Positions 1 to 8,935 are shown, numbered from the stretch's first letter. The stretch: DNA of 64,000 nt from Bacillota bacterium (GCA_029550685.1 JAKPGY010000237.1:24500-88499), one strand, 5' to 3'. The notes: a model not told the origin generated them from the sequence alone. Translations and numbers: made by a program.

Positions 1-1443
1 CAGTAAAGCGCTTTTATCCTGAGTAAAACTTCTCCCCCCTTCCACCTTCTGGCAGAGGGGTAAAATTTGCTCCAGGGCGCCTTTAGTGAAAACGAAGTAT
101 TTATTGCCCTGTTGAACAACAACGCTCATTCTCTTTTTTTCTGAATCAAAGGGGATTTCACGGATACGCTTTAATGAGTTTCGCAGACCTGCTTTGTAAG
201 CCATAGCCCGCAGGGCTATTTCCGTGGGATCTCCTTCGCTTTCTATCTCACCTTTCTCTTGGGTTAACTGGGAATTGTTACAATTCCAAGCAACTTCCAG
301 TATGCGTTTTAGAGTGGAATCCTGGAGTGGATTCACCTCTTGTTGGTTGTTCCCTATAAAGGTTCCTTTCACCTGGTGACCATCTTCGCTGCTGATCATC
401 AGATGGTGTTTTAAAGTAGCCAGTCTTACTACCGTCATCTTATTTTGAGTAAGAGTACCTGTTTTATCTGAACAAATTGCCGTTGTGCAACCCAAGGTTT
501 CTACCGCTGGTAATTTGCGCACTATAGCGTTATGAGCCGCCATACGCTGTACACCTATAGCAAGCACTACGGTTACAATAGCAGGCAGACCTTCAGGGAT
601 TGCAGCCACCGCCAAACTGATGCCCGCCATAAACATAGTCATAACCGGTTCTCCGCGCAAAATACCCATAACTGTTACTAAAGCACATACCCCTAAGCAG
701 ATAACGATTAGCGTTTTACCCAACTGATCCAATTTACGCTGTAAAGGGGTCATAACCTGTTCCGTATTCTTAATAAGGGCCGCGATTCTTCCCATTTCAG
801 TATGCATACCTGTTTCCACTACCACTGCCAAACCGCGTCCTCTGGTAACGGATGTTCCCATGAATCCTAAATTAAAGCGCTCTGCCAAAGGAGTCTCCCC
901 GACTATAGGTTGGCTGTTTTTTTCTACCGGAACTGATTCGCCGGTAAGAGCAGCTTCTTCTACCTCCAGGCTATGAGTTTCCAAAAAACGAACATCTGCA
1001 GGAATTTTGTCCCCGGCCTCAACCCAAACAATGTCACCAGGTACTAATTCAGAAGCAGCTACAGATTGTTTTCGTCCCGCCCTTATTACTACAGCATGGG
1101 GAGACGCCATCTTTTTTATGGCTTCCAAGCTTTTCTCAGCCCGGTATTCCTGAATAAACCCCAATACGGCATTTATTATTACAATTGCCAATATGGTTAT
1201 AGCATCAGCCATAGCGCCAATAGCTCCGGATATAACCGTAGCTGCCAGTAGTACCAGCACCATAGTTTCAGTAAATTGACGCAGAAACATTAACCAGGGT
1301 TTACTATTTTCCTCTGTATCAAGGACATTTGGATACTCTTTTTGTCTTTCTGCTACTTCTGTTAAATTTAACCCTGATATACGGGTTCCCAGTGACTGAA
1401 GTATCTCTGCCTGCTCCTGTTGATACCACGGCTTTGCCTTCAT
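1..1443 (-). CDS. Ca2+-type P-type ATPase (N-terminal 481 codons; gene runs off the left edge)
   Basis: Read directly on the minus strand from an ATG at 1443, preceded by a GGAGG ribosome site; the frame stays open to base 1, so the C-terminus is outside the window. The product is a membrane cation pump driven by ATP. Visible in order: N-terminal cation-ATPase region, actuator domain with the TGES loop (in the stretch ALTGESVPVEK), the M4 ion-binding motif PEGLPA, and the phosphorylation motif DKTGTLTQ with the acceptor Asp at about residue 326. PEGLPA in M4 is characteristic of SERCA/PacL-type calcium pumps, so Ca2+ is the likely substrate, exported from the cytoplasm; Mn2+ is possible. It is separated from the next gene by a terminator and is probably a single transcription unit. 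Family assignment is firm, the ion is inferred. Confidence 0.9.
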   Translation of the reverse strand, partial: MKAKPWYQQEQAEILQSLGTRISGLNLTEVAERQKEYPNVLDTEENSKPWLMFLRQFTETMVLVLLAATVISGAIGAMADAITILAIVIINAVLGFIQEYRAEKSLEAIKKMASPHAVVIRAGRKQSVAASELVPGDIVWVEAGDKIPADVRFLETHSLEVEEAALTGESVPVEKNSQPIVGETPLAERFNLGFMGTSVTRGRGLAVVVETGMHTEMGRIAALIKNTEQVMTPLQRKLDQLGKTLIVICLGVCALVTVMGILRGEPVMTMFMAGISLAVAAIPEGLPAIVTVVLAIGVQRMAAHNAIVRKLPAVETLGCTTAICSDKTGTLTQNKMTVVRLATLKHHLMISSEDGHQVKGTFIGNNQQEVNPLQDSTLKRILEVAWNCNNSQLTQEKGEIESEGDPTEIALRAMAYKAGLRNSLKRIREIPFDSEKKRMSVVVQQGNKYFVFTKGALEQILPLCQKVEGGRSFTQDKSALL

Positions 1444-1562
1444 GCCTTTTGCCTCCGCTGTTGTCTTTTTGACCAATCATATTCAAGGTAAATGCCGAAA
1501 AGAACTGAACTGCGGCAGGCAGAGTTGTTAACTATTTCCTACCCGTATAATAAAAAGAAAAA

Positions 1563-1580
1563 CCTCCCTATGAAGGGAGG
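1563..1580 (-). terminator. Rho-independent terminator after the UDG-like gene
   Basis: A 6-bp G/C stem (CCTCCC/GGGAGG) with a 6-nt loop lies 17 nt beyond the stop codon of the gene ending at 1597. On the minus strand it is followed by a T-rich tail. Confidence 0.8.
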
Positions 1581-1596
1581 CTGGCTTTAGTGAAGC

Positions 1597-2220
1597 TTAC
1601 AAGTGCATTTTTATCTGCTGGCAATCCAGCAAGGAAAACTGCGATTCATCCACCGAAGGAATAAACATGTGTCCTTGATATGGGTAACATTTGTTAATCT
1701 CCGATGTATCGAAAAAGCCACAGGCTTTTAGTACATATTCTGCAACCCGTTGTCCAAAGAGAATAATATAGGTTGGATTTAATATCGAAATCTCTTCCAT
1801 AAGGAACGGCAAGCAGGCAATGATACTGTCACTGTCCGGGTGAATAGGAATCCCCTCACATACCTTTTCATTTAACAGGCACCGGTATTCTTTGTCTAAT
1901 AGTTTCCTGTTGCTGTAACAAATTATATTGCTTTGCAGTGTACATGCTTTGGGTTGACAACGAACCAGATAAGTATGGTATAGCCTTTCAAACCCTAAAC
2001 CATTTTTTATCAGATTACGCAATTCGATCATGCGATTCATATCCCGGGAATAATAGTTGTCAGATTCTAATACCATTAATATGTCAGGTTCCAGATCCCC
2101 TTTGCCCAAAGAAGGTTTGCGAATACAACGAGTTATAGCACCGCAACGTTGGCAGTTGGAAATACGATCTTCCATATTAATTATCCGTCGAATAACTAAT
2201 TCTCTGTTTCTATTTGACAT
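1597..2220 (-). CDS. Uracil-DNA-glycosylase-superfamily protein with degenerate active-site motifs
   Basis: The 207-residue product resembles family 4 (iron-sulfur) uracil-DNA glycosylases. The Cys pattern that holds the 4Fe-4S cluster is kept: CQRC near the N-terminus, Cys in VRCQPK, and Cys in ACLPFL. The segment with LNPTYIILFG before the C-terminus also fits. The catalytic motifs are not normal: the usual GEAPG segment reads VLESDN, and the usual C-terminal HPS reads IPS. It may therefore bind DNA or nucleotide without excising uracil, or act on something else. The start was placed at the ATG at 2220 because it has a G-rich ribosome site 8 nt upstream; an in-frame ATG at 2250 has none. 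It is followed by its own terminator. Confidence 0.65.
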   Translation of the reverse strand: MSNRNRELVIRRIINMEDRISNCQRCGAITRCIRKPSLGKGDLEPDILMVLESDNYYSRDMNRMIELRNLIKNGLGFERLYHTYLVRCQPKACTLQSNIICYSNRKLLDKEYRCLLNEKVCEGIPIHPDSDSIIACLPFLMEEISILNPTYIILFGQRVAEYVLKACGFFDTSEINKCYPYQGHMFIPSVDESQFSLLDCQQIKMHL

Positions 2221-2312
2221 AATAATCCCCCGCCCCACACCATGAAACATAATTTACTGTTATTGCCATATCTTCGACATATGATAGGGATTCCCTGCCT
2301 TGCTATAATTAT

Positions 2313-2338
2313 AAACAACCGTCTTACGACGGTTGTTT
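2313..2338 (-). terminator. Hairpin overlapping the stop codon of the 139-residue gene
   Basis: A perfect 11-bp stem (2313-2323 with 2328-2338) has a 4-nt loop that contains part of the TAA stop codon. On the minus strand an AT-rich tail, not a pure T-run, follows. It is a plausible but weak terminator. Confidence 0.55.
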
Positions 2339-2743
2339 ACTTTTCATCTTATACAAATACTCACGGGTACGACTGTTGACTCCCCAGGTAGCATCTCCCA
2401 GCTTGCTACAGATGTAGGTCCTCATATTATCGTCTATGTCAGGATCATGTTGATCAAACAACAAAAAGAAAGCTCGTAAAATATCCACCATATTAGCAAA
2501 TATCCGTTCTACGGGAGCTTCTTTTAATAGAGCATCCTTCTTGCCATAATAGTAAATCAATCTGCGCAATACCCAAGCAATCTCTGCATTGGTCCAAAGA
2601 CGCTTATCAATAATCTGATCTAATAATGCCTCAGGACCAATTTCGTTTTCAGTCTTCTGAAGTTCTTCCCAAGCCTTGCTGGTAAATATTGTATGATCCA
2701 GACCAAAATATTCGCTAATTTTATTCAGATCCCGTTCTTCCAT
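2324..2743 (-). CDS. Hypothetical protein, 139 residues
   Basis: I do not recognise a family. The product is acidic and soluble-looking, with no signal peptide or membrane segment and a helix-rich composition; the C-terminus is basic (YKMKSKQPS). It starts at ATG 2743 with an AGGAGG site 6 nt upstream that directly follows the stop of the LysM-NlpC gene (9-bp gap), so the two are probably co-transcribed. The ribosome site and the close spacing make the gene real. Function is unknown; a link to the cell wall hydrolase rests only on position. Confidence 0.75.
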   Translation of the reverse strand: MEERDLNKISEYFGLDHTIFTSKAWEELQKTENEIGPEALLDQIIDKRLWTNAEIAWVLRRLIYYYGKKDALLKEAPVERIFANMVDILRAFFLLFDQHDPDIDDNMRTYICSKLGDATWGVNSRTREYLYKMKSKQPS

Positions 2744-2752
2744 TCCATCCTC

Positions 2753-3577
2753 CTAGCGTAATATCCTCCGTGCCCCTGCATAGTAACGGGCATAATATCC
2801 TTCCGATAAGGAGGAATATATCACGCCCCCGTTCCGTGGAGAACTGGAATGAATAAACGTGTTATTGCCTGCATAAATGCCGACATGATCGATTTGTCCG
2901 CCTCCGCAACGAAAATAAACTAAATCACCAAGCAATAGTTGATCCTTGGATACCTCAACTCCAACTGTAGCCTGCTCCGCTGCGGTACGCGGCAGTTTTA
3001 TTCCCACCTGACCGAATATGTATTTGGCAAATCCTGAGCAATCAAAGCCACCGGGATTTTGTCCACCATAACGATAAGGAGTTCCCAGGTGTTTAGCGGC
3101 CAATTCCAGTAATCTTACGGCTTCTGCAGAAGCGCCCGAGCGAGAGGGAGATATTTGATTAGGGACCACCAATATGGTACCAGGATTCAGAATATCGCTA
3201 TCAAGCTGGTTCATTTCCATTATTTCTTCTAATGTGATTCCATGTCGAACGGCAATACTCCACAGACTATCCCCAGCCTGTACTATGTATATGGTTTCCG
3301 TTTGGGTAGCGGTGGTGTCACTGCTGTTGGCAGTATTTTGGTCAGATATGGTTTCCTGTTCTTCTCCCAATAAAATCTCCTGTCCTATGTACAACTTATC
3401 ATCGCTTAGTTTATTAATAGTCATCAAATATTCTACACTGACACCATTATGGTGAGCTATCTGCCACAGAGTATCTCCTTCCTGCACTGTGTAGACTTCT
3501 GGATTAGCAGCAGCTGTACCCACAATAACTAGCACGAATAAGCAACTTATTATTAGACATCTGGTAATGATCTTCAT
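2753..3577 (-). CDS. Secreted peptidoglycan endopeptidase: two LysM domains plus NlpC/P60
   Basis: The 274-residue product begins with a signal peptide (hydrophobic residues 7-24, cleavage after an AAA region near 24). Two LysM peptidoglycan-binding repeats follow at about residues 28-71 and 96-139, each with the GDxLWxIA pattern. A Ser/Thr/Gln-rich linker separates the repeats. The C-terminal NlpC/P60 domain (about 153-274) has the catalytic Cys180 in DCSG, His231 in DHVG and a third polar residue, His243, in FIHS. It should cut stem peptides (typically D-Glu to diamino acid bonds) outside the cell, in growth, separation or spore morphogenesis. It is followed by a small unknown gene in the same direction. 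Confidence 0.93.
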   Translation of the reverse strand: MKIITRCLIISCLFVLVIVGTAAANPEVYTVQEGDTLWQIAHHNGVSVEYLMTINKLSDDKLYIGQEILLGEEQETISDQNTANSSDTTATQTETIYIVQAGDSLWSIAVRHGITLEEIMEMNQLDSDILNPGTILVVPNQISPSRSGASAEAVRLLELAAKHLGTPYRYGGQNPGGFDCSGFAKYIFGQVGIKLPRTAAEQATVGVEVSKDQLLLGDLVYFRCGGGQIDHVGIYAGNNTFIHSSSPRNGGVIYSSLSEGYYARYYAGARRILR

Positions 3578-3663
3578 AGGCTACCTACCTTTCGTCTATC
3601 TACACTCCAGGTAACATTCTACAAAGGTAGTATAAAGTCCTGCCTGAGTAAGGAAAGTTTCTA

Positions 3664-4515
3664 CTATGACGGTATATTTTTCTTATGATGGTAGGAGTAC
3701 AACTGTCTGTATCTCTCCAAGTCTATTCCTGTGCACCCAAGACGGCAACGACTTTCATCACTATCAGTACCATGAAAATCTGATCCTCCCGTTACCAGAA
3801 GGTGGTAATGTTGACAAAGATGCAAATATTCTGCTACCTGTTCCAGAGTATGGTCTGGATAGTATACTTCCAGACCGGCAACCCCAAGATTAATTGCCTC
3901 CTGAATCAGCTCACGGTTACGCAGTAATCCTGGATGAGCTAAAACGGGAACGCCACCAGCATTTTTTATAAGCTGGATAGCCTCCTGGGGAAGAAACTTG
4001 TAGCGCGGCACATAAGCAGGCTTTCCTTTGCCAATATATTTTTCAAAAGCTTCCTTAATCGAAAATACGTAACCTTTTTCTGTTAGAGCTTGCGCCACAT
4101 GAGGACGGCCAATCAGATCACCTCTGGCTAATTTTTCGACATGATCAAAGGAAATGGCTAAGCCCATACTTTTTAAGCGATATACCATTTTCCTGGCTCG
4201 TTCCAATCGTGCTTCTCTTATCTCTTCTAGCTTATTCAATAACCGGTTATCATGGTGATCAATGTAGTATCCAAGAATATGAACCTCGGTTTCATCAACC
4301 TCTGTATTCATTTCAATTCCAGGAATGAATTCCAAGGTCAACCCATGATCAACCCGGTATTTTTGTGCTGCTTCAATTCCACTTATAGTATCATGGTCAG
4401 TTAAAGCAATGCCGGCAAGACCAATTTCCTGCGCTCTTAATAACACTTCTTCCGGAGTTAACAAACCATCGGAAGCGGTTGAATGAACATGCAAGTCATA
4501 CATATAATTCACCAT
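3664..4515 (-). CDS. PHP-domain phosphoesterase (YciV/RNase AM-like)
   Basis: The 283-residue product has the PHP metal-binding pattern: DLHVHSTASDG at the N-terminus, ALTDHDT around residue 40, the PGIEM segment near 66, VLAHPGLL near 195 and GSDFHG near 245. Family members hydrolyse phosphoester bonds, for example 3',5'-nucleoside bisphosphates or 5' RNA ends in the RNase AM group; the exact substrate here is not determined. The ATG at 4515 directly abuts the stop of the upstream dipeptidase gene, suggesting translational coupling. A second ATG at 4503 (MYDLHVHS) is an equally possible start. Confidence 0.85.
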   Translation of the reverse strand: MVNYMYDLHVHSTASDGLLTPEEVLLRAQEIGLAGIALTDHDTISGIEAAQKYRVDHGLTLEFIPGIEMNTEVDETEVHILGYYIDHHDNRLLNKLEEIREARLERARKMVYRLKSMGLAISFDHVEKLARGDLIGRPHVAQALTEKGYVFSIKEAFEKYIGKGKPAYVPRYKFLPQEAIQLIKNAGGVPVLAHPGLLRNRELIQEAINLGVAGLEVYYPDHTLEQVAEYLHLCQHYHLLVTGGSDFHGTDSDESRCRLGCTGIDLERYRQLYSYHHKKNIPS

Positions 4516-5439
4516 TTACTTCAATATTTGCTTAATAACTCTTTCAACGTTCTTACTGAAAATCATTTCTATTTCCTGACGGGTAAATCCCCTTTGCTCA
4601 AGAAATAACTCCAACTGAATATAACCGTCTACCCCGGGGAGAATCACTTGGTCAGCCCCGTCAAAATCTGAACCCAAAGCCACATTTTTAACCCCGATCA
4701 ATTCGCTGATATATACGATATGATCGATAAAATCGTCCAAATTAGGTTTGGGCGAGGCTTTTACAAAATCACTGACCTGATTCAAGCCGATTACCCCTCC
4801 ATTTTTTGCCAAAGTTTTTAGCTGGTTATCATCCAGATTGCGAGGATGGTCACACAAGTTACGAACATTGGCATGGGTTACCAATACCGGTCCCTGGTAT
4901 TCGTCGATAGCCTGGTAAAAACCCATTGGAGCTATATGGGAAAGATCCAGTAACATGCCTAGTCTTCTCATTTCACGTACCATTTTTCTGCCTGCCCGGC
5001 TTAAGCCACCAGCATTTTCTCCTTCTTTGACCCCATCGGCAAGGAGATTGCGATCATTCCATGTTAATCCCACACTGCGCAAACCTAAACGGTACAGTAT
5101 TCTTAAGAATTCCAGATCCGTACCGAGGCATTCCCCTCCTTCCAAATGCAGCAGAGCTGCTAGCCGGTTATTATCTGGCTTATAGTCTTCCATATATAAA
5201 AGAGGGTACACTAATTGGGAATACTGCTCAATTTCTTGATAAAATTTATCGATCTGTTGGAATACTCCTTTTAAAGCAGCACTTTGTTCAGCTGGATATA
5301 CAAACAAAGAAAATACTTGCAGTGCCAAGCCTGCTTCTTGGGCTCTGGCCAGATCAAAATGCCCCTGGTTCTGATACAGGCTTTCTCCAGTCTCGGTCAA
5401 CCTGGCTATCGTGTCACAGTGTAAATCGATAATTTTCAT
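4516..5439 (-). CDS. Membrane dipeptidase (renal dipeptidase family, M19)
   Basis: The 307-residue product opens with DLHCDT, the HxD zinc pair. It keeps the bridging Glu in LHLEGGE, the His in LDLSHI and VTHANVRNLCDHPRNL, and the GSDFDG motif near the C-terminus. M19 enzymes are binuclear zinc dipeptidases acting on dipeptides, including those with a C-terminal D-residue. No signal peptide is visible, so it is probably cytoplasmic despite the family name. ATG 5439 has a strong GGAGG site. The gene sits between the spoVS terminator and the PHP gene, to which it is directly joined. Confidence 0.9.
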   Translation of the reverse strand: MKIIDLHCDTIARLTETGESLYQNQGHFDLARAQEAGLALQVFSLFVYPAEQSAALKGVFQQIDKFYQEIEQYSQLVYPLLYMEDYKPDNNRLAALLHLEGGECLGTDLEFLRILYRLGLRSVGLTWNDRNLLADGVKEGENAGGLSRAGRKMVREMRRLGMLLDLSHIAPMGFYQAIDEYQGPVLVTHANVRNLCDHPRNLDDNQLKTLAKNGGVIGLNQVSDFVKASPKPNLDDFIDHIVYISELIGVKNVALGSDFDGADQVILPGVDGYIQLELFLEQRGFTRQEIEMIFSKNVERVIKQILK

Positions 5440-5461
5440 ATTTACCTCCTGGAAAATTAAA

Positions 5462-5490
5462 AAAACCTGCTTTTCAGCTCAGCAGGTTTT
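5462..5490 (-). terminator. Terminator after spoVS
   Basis: A 10-bp stem (5462-5471 with 5481-5490) with a 9-nt loop is followed on the minus strand by seven Ts. It separates spoVS from the dipeptidase gene. Confidence 0.85.
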
Positions 5491-5524
5491 TCATCTATTT
5501 TAATAATAATTCGTAATATACTCA

Positions 5525-5785
5525 TTACCTAGGTTCAATAATGAGTTTGATGGCAGTGCGTTCTTCACCATCAATCATAATATCAGTAAATGCCGGTATA
5601 CATATCAGGTCCATACCGCTAGGAGCCACAAAACCCCGGGCGATAGCAATCGCTTTAATTGCCTGGTTAATGGCACCTGCTCCGATTGCTTGAATCTCTG
5701 CTGCACCTTTTTCCCGTAATACCCCAGCCAATGCGCCTGCAACTGAATTTGGACTGGATTTGGCTGAAACCTTTAATACCTCCAT
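5525..5785 (-). CDS. spoVS: Stage V sporulation protein S
   Basis: The 86-residue product matches SpoVS over its full length (MEVLKVSAKSSPNSVAGAL..., IGAGAINQAIKAIAIARG, and an ERTAIKL ending), an Alba-fold protein. In Bacillus it affects septation and spore coat/cortex steps during sporulation; the molecular activity is not settled. ATG 5785 has a GGGAGGG ribosome site. It has its own upstream sigma-H-like promoter and a strong terminator, so it can be expressed alone, though ymdB lies just upstream as in many Clostridia. It is good evidence that the organism forms endospores. Confidence 0.95.
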   Translation of the reverse strand: MEVLKVSAKSSPNSVAGALAGVLREKGAAEIQAIGAGAINQAIKAIAIARGFVAPSGMDLICIPAFTDIMIDGEERTAIKLIIEPR

Positions 5786-5839
5786 CAGTTTAACCCTCCC
5801 TCAATTGTGTTCAAAAGATAGGTGCTCTCTTAAAAATGT

Positions 5840-5868
5840 ATATTCGCATTAGATGGACTAATTCCTTC
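5840..5868 (-). promoter_or_regulatory. Sigma-H-type promoter for spoVS
   Basis: On the minus strand, GAAGGAATT (5868-5860) matches the sigma-H -35 consensus and is followed after 11 nt by TGCGAATAT (5848-5840), which matches the GAATWW -10 core. It lies about 55 nt upstream of the spoVS start. spoVS is sigma-H dependent in Bacillus subtilis, which agrees with this reading. Confidence 0.6.
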
Positions 5869-5900
5869 TTTTTCTAACCATGATATGGAAATTTTTCTGT

Positions 5901-6689
5901 CTACCCTGTATTCTTGCACGAGATTCTCCTTATTTGGGTTACTTTATGGGTTTTTTCATCCAGTTCCAGTACTACACCTTGTAGCTGAGACGGTCCCTTG
6001 GCTACTTCAAAACGAACTGGTCTTTGGGTTAAAAATTTCTGAATCACTATTTGCCGTTCCATGCCCAGTACCGATTCTATGGGACCGGTCATTCCCAAAT
6101 CAGTAATATATGCGGTACCTTCCGGTAGGATTCGCTCGTCAGCAGTCTGTATATGAGTGTGGGTTCCTAATACTGCTGTTGCCCTACCGTCAAAATAATA
6201 AGCAAAGGCCTGCTTTTCAGAAGTTGCTTCTGCATGAATATCAATAATTATGCAATCCACATCGGGAAGATTGGATAGTATTTGATCCACAGTACGAAAA
6301 GGACAGTCCAAAGCCGGCATATATACACGTCCGGAAACATTAATAACAGCAATCTTCAGATTAAATCCAGCTTGATAAACATGATACCCTTGCCCTGGAC
6401 AGGGTTGGGGATAATTAGCAGGTCTGATTATCCGGGGCTGATCATCTATAAAATTGAATATCTCTTTATTGTCCCAGACATGATTGCCCATAGTTAGCAC
6501 ATCAATACCAGCACCCAGCAATTCCTGCATTACTTCCCGGGTCAACCCCCGGCCCCCGGAAGCATTCTCGGCATTAGCTATGATGAATTCTATATTATAC
6601 TGGCGCACCAGATCGGGAAGTAAATCACGAACGGCTTGTCGCCCAGGGCGGCCTACTATATCCCCAATTACCAGTAAATTCAAATTCAT
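5901..6689 (-). CDS. ymdB: YmdB-family metallophosphoesterase (2',3'-cyclic nucleotide phosphodiesterase)
   Basis: The product (262 residues) has the family's N-terminal IGDIVGRPGR, the NAENASGG segment, GNHVWDN, DIHAEATSEK and the GTHTHIQTAD motif, which together supply the di-metal ligands. YmdB hydrolyses 2',3'-cyclic nucleotides and influences biofilm/motility decisions and RNase Y-linked RNA metabolism in Bacillus. There are two adjacent ATGs; the second (6689) is preferred because the GGAGG site overlaps the first too closely. The neighbour order rny, small unknown gene, ymdB, spoVS is a conserved clostridial arrangement. Confidence 0.93.
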   Translation of the reverse strand: MNLNLLVIGDIVGRPGRQAVRDLLPDLVRQYNIEFIIANAENASGGRGLTREVMQELLGAGIDVLTMGNHVWDNKEIFNFIDDQPRIIRPANYPQPCPGQGYHVYQAGFNLKIAVINVSGRVYMPALDCPFRTVDQILSNLPDVDCIIIDIHAEATSEKQAFAYYFDGRATAVLGTHTHIQTADERILPEGTAYITDLGMTGPIESVLGMERQIVIQKFLTQRPVRFEVAKGPSQLQGVVLELDEKTHKVTQIRRISCKNTG

Positions 6690-6704
6690 CATACCTCCAG
6701 GAAA

Positions 6705-7193
6705 TTATTTCTGAAAAACCAACACCCTCCCTTGTTTACGGAAAGCAAGAAATTGGTGCTTATCTTCATCTTTACTTATACGCCTCAGCAGGTTTTGTTT
6801 TACCTTATTCTTAAACGGCTCCTCGGTTATGCTGTCGCCGGTATCATATAATATTCTGTTGGAAATGATATCGCGGGTTAGGTTAAGCAATAAACCTATT
6901 TCCCCTTCTGACATGGTGTTCATATCACGTTCATAGTGAAGCAAAGTAACCTCACTGAGTCTCTGTACATATACCCTCATTATTGACGCCTTATCTCCAG
7001 TCATCGTATGATATAAATCCAAACATTGTTTAAATCGAGTCAATAAATGCTTCTCTTGATCAGTTGCAATATCTCCCTGTACAGCTATCTGACAGCTTAT
7101 AATGTCATGATCTGAATCATAACGAATTGAATGGAGTTCTGGGTAAGTCAAAGAAATAGAAATAAATAAATCAAGACCGTTTCCTGAATTCAT
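6705..7193 (-). CDS. Hypothetical protein between rny and ymdB, 162 residues
   Basis: I do not recognise a family. The product is soluble, with no signal or membrane segment; the C-terminal 40 residues are basic (KNKVKQNLLRRISKDE), suggesting nucleic-acid or membrane-surface contact. The start is placed at ATG 7193, which has a GGGGAAG site; an in-frame TTG at 7217 lacks one. Only 15 bp separate it from ymdB, so co-transcription is likely. Its position between the RNase Y gene and the YmdB phosphoesterase gene hints at RNA metabolism, but this is inference. Confidence 0.75.
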   Translation of the reverse strand: MNSGNGLDLFISISLTYPELHSIRYDSDHDIISCQIAVQGDIATDQEKHLLTRFKQCLDLYHTMTGDKASIMRVYVQRLSEVTLLHYERDMNTMSEGEIGLLLNLTRDIISNRILYDTGDSITEEPFKNKVKQNLLRRISKDEDKHQFLAFRKQGRVLVFQK

Positions 7194-7289
7194 TGAAAAT
7201 CTTCCCCTATTAAACAATAATATAAACCTTTCGATAAGGGCAGATAAACTCCTTCCCAGCGGTCCCTTGTAATATAATACATAAATACC

Positions 7290-7311
7290 AAAACAGGGCT
7301 ATTACAGCCCT
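7290..7311 (-). terminator. Terminator after rny
   Basis: An AAACAGGGCT/AGCCCTGTTT stem with a 5-nt loop lies 24 nt past the rny stop codon. T-rich tracts follow on both strands, the better one being on the plus strand. Confidence 0.7.
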
Positions 7312-7334
7312 GTTTTCTTTTTATACCTTAATAT

Positions 7335-8876
7335 TTATTTAGCATATTCTACGGAACGTGTCTCACGAATGACCACTACCTTGATCTGGCCTGGATAATC
7401 AAGATCATTCTCGACCTTACGTGCAATATCCCGGGATAGTGCGATCGCAGCTAGATCATCTATATCCTCAGGCTTTACAATGATACGGACTTCACGGCCT
7501 GCTTGTATCGCAAAGGATCGTTCAACTCCGGAAAAAGAATCGGCTAAAGCTTCTAATTTCTCCAGGCGTTTGATATATGCTTCTAAAGTTTCCCGCCGTG
7601 CTCCCGGACGAGATGCAGAAATGGCATCTGCCGCCTGTACCAGTACGGCTTCAATGGATTCAGGCTCCACATCACCATGATGGGCAGCAATAGCATGAAT
7701 AACCTCTCTACTTTCCCGGTATTTTTTGGCCAGATCTACACCTATTTCTATGTGAGGTCCACTTATCTCGTGGTCAACGGATTTGCCGATATCGTGGAGC
7801 AGCCCAGCCCGTTTGGCTATAGCCATATCAACATCCAATTCGGCAGCCATTATTCCTGCAAGGTGGGCTACCTCAATGGAGTGTTTTAATACATTTTGTC
7901 CATAACTGGTACGGTACTTAAGTCTACCTAATAATTTGATTAATTCCGGATGTAGATTATGAACTCCTACCTCGAAGGCAGCTTGTTCGCCTACTTCGCG
8001 AATTTCCTGGTCGATTTCTTTCTGAGCTTTTTCTACCATTTCTTCAATGCGAGCGGGGTGAATACGTCCATCGGCAATCAGGTTTTCCAATGCCACCCGA
8101 GCTACCTCTCGACGGATAGGATCGAATGATGATAGAATAACCGCTTCCGGTGTATCATCAATTATTAAATCTACTCCGGTAAGAGTCTCAAATGTCCTTA
8201 TGTTTCTACCTTCACGGCCAATAATGCGTCCTTTCATTTCATCGTTAGGTAGTGCTACCACAGAAACAGTGGCTTCGGACACAACATCAGCAGCACATTT
8301 CTGAATCGCCAGTGTTATGATGTTTTTAGCTCGCTTGTCAGCTTCCTCCCGTGCTTCTGCTTCTAGATTTTTGATCATTATTGCGGTTTCTTGGCGAATT
8401 TGCTGCTCTACATTGGCCAGCAATAGTTCTTTTGCTTCCTCAGAAGTAAGTCCAGAAAGTCTTTCCAATTCTTTTAATTGTTGAGTAAGTATCAGCTGCA
8501 GATCCTGCTGTGTCTTTTCGATCTCCTTCTCCTTTTCCCGCAAGGACTGATCTTTTTTCTCAATGCTCTCAGTCTTTCTATCAAGCATTTCCTCTTTCTG
8601 TAATATTCTTCTTTCCATGCGGTCTAATTCCCGGCGTCGATCGCGTATATCCTTTTCCGCTTCCTGACGATTACGATGAATTTCCTCTTTGGCCTCCAAT
8701 AAGACTTCCTTTTTTTTGGCTTCCGCTTCTTTGTTAGCTTCTTCTATAATCCTGCTGGCTTCTTCTTCTGCTCCACGAATACGGCTTTCTGCTATGAGCC
8801 GTCTGCCATAGTAACCTGCAGCAGCTCCCACCGCTAGAGATAAAAGGATTACGATAAAGGTTCCCAGCGTATTCAT
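7335..8876 (-). CDS. rny: Ribonuclease Y
   Basis: The 513-residue product has an N-terminal membrane anchor (residues 4-22) and a long charged coiled coil (about 30-190). A KH RNA-binding domain follows (about 207-270, with [15 protein letters not shown]), then the HD domain with H361-D362 in LLHDIGKS. RNase Y is the membrane-bound endoribonuclease that starts mRNA decay in Firmicutes. ATG 8876 has an ideal AGGAGGTGA site; an upstream in-frame extension to 8921 lacks support. The length is close to the 520 residues of the Bacillus enzyme. A candidate structured RNA with a terminator lies directly upstream and could act as its leader. Confidence 0.97.
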   Translation of the reverse strand: MNTLGTFIVILLSLAVGAAAGYYGRRLIAESRIRGAEEEASRIIEEANKEAEAKKKEVLLEAKEEIHRNRQEAEKDIRDRRRELDRMERRILQKEEMLDRKTESIEKKDQSLREKEKEIEKTQQDLQLILTQQLKELERLSGLTSEEAKELLLANVEQQIRQETAIMIKNLEAEAREEADKRAKNIITLAIQKCAADVVSEATVSVVALPNDEMKGRIIGREGRNIRTFETLTGVDLIIDDTPEAVILSSFDPIRREVARVALENLIADGRIHPARIEEMVEKAQKEIDQEIREVGEQAAFEVGVHNLHPELIKLLGRLKYRTSYGQNVLKHSIEVAHLAGIMAAELDVDMAIAKRAGLLHDIGKSVDHEISGPHIEIGVDLAKKYRESREVIHAIAAHHGDVEPESIEAVLVQAADAISASRPGARRETLEAYIKRLEKLEALADSFSGVERSFAIQAGREVRIIVKPEDIDDLAAIALSRDIARKVENDLDYPGQIKVVVIRETRSVEYAK

Positions 8877-8935
8877 CTGGCTCACCTCCTTATTAATGTA
8901 ATAATGATAAAATTCAATCAATACATTTAATCACA

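Noticed and set aside
1066..1251. Plus-strand open frame of 61 codons
   Set aside because: It is antisense to the P-type ATPase, with no ribosome site; the minus-strand frame has unmistakable pump motifs.
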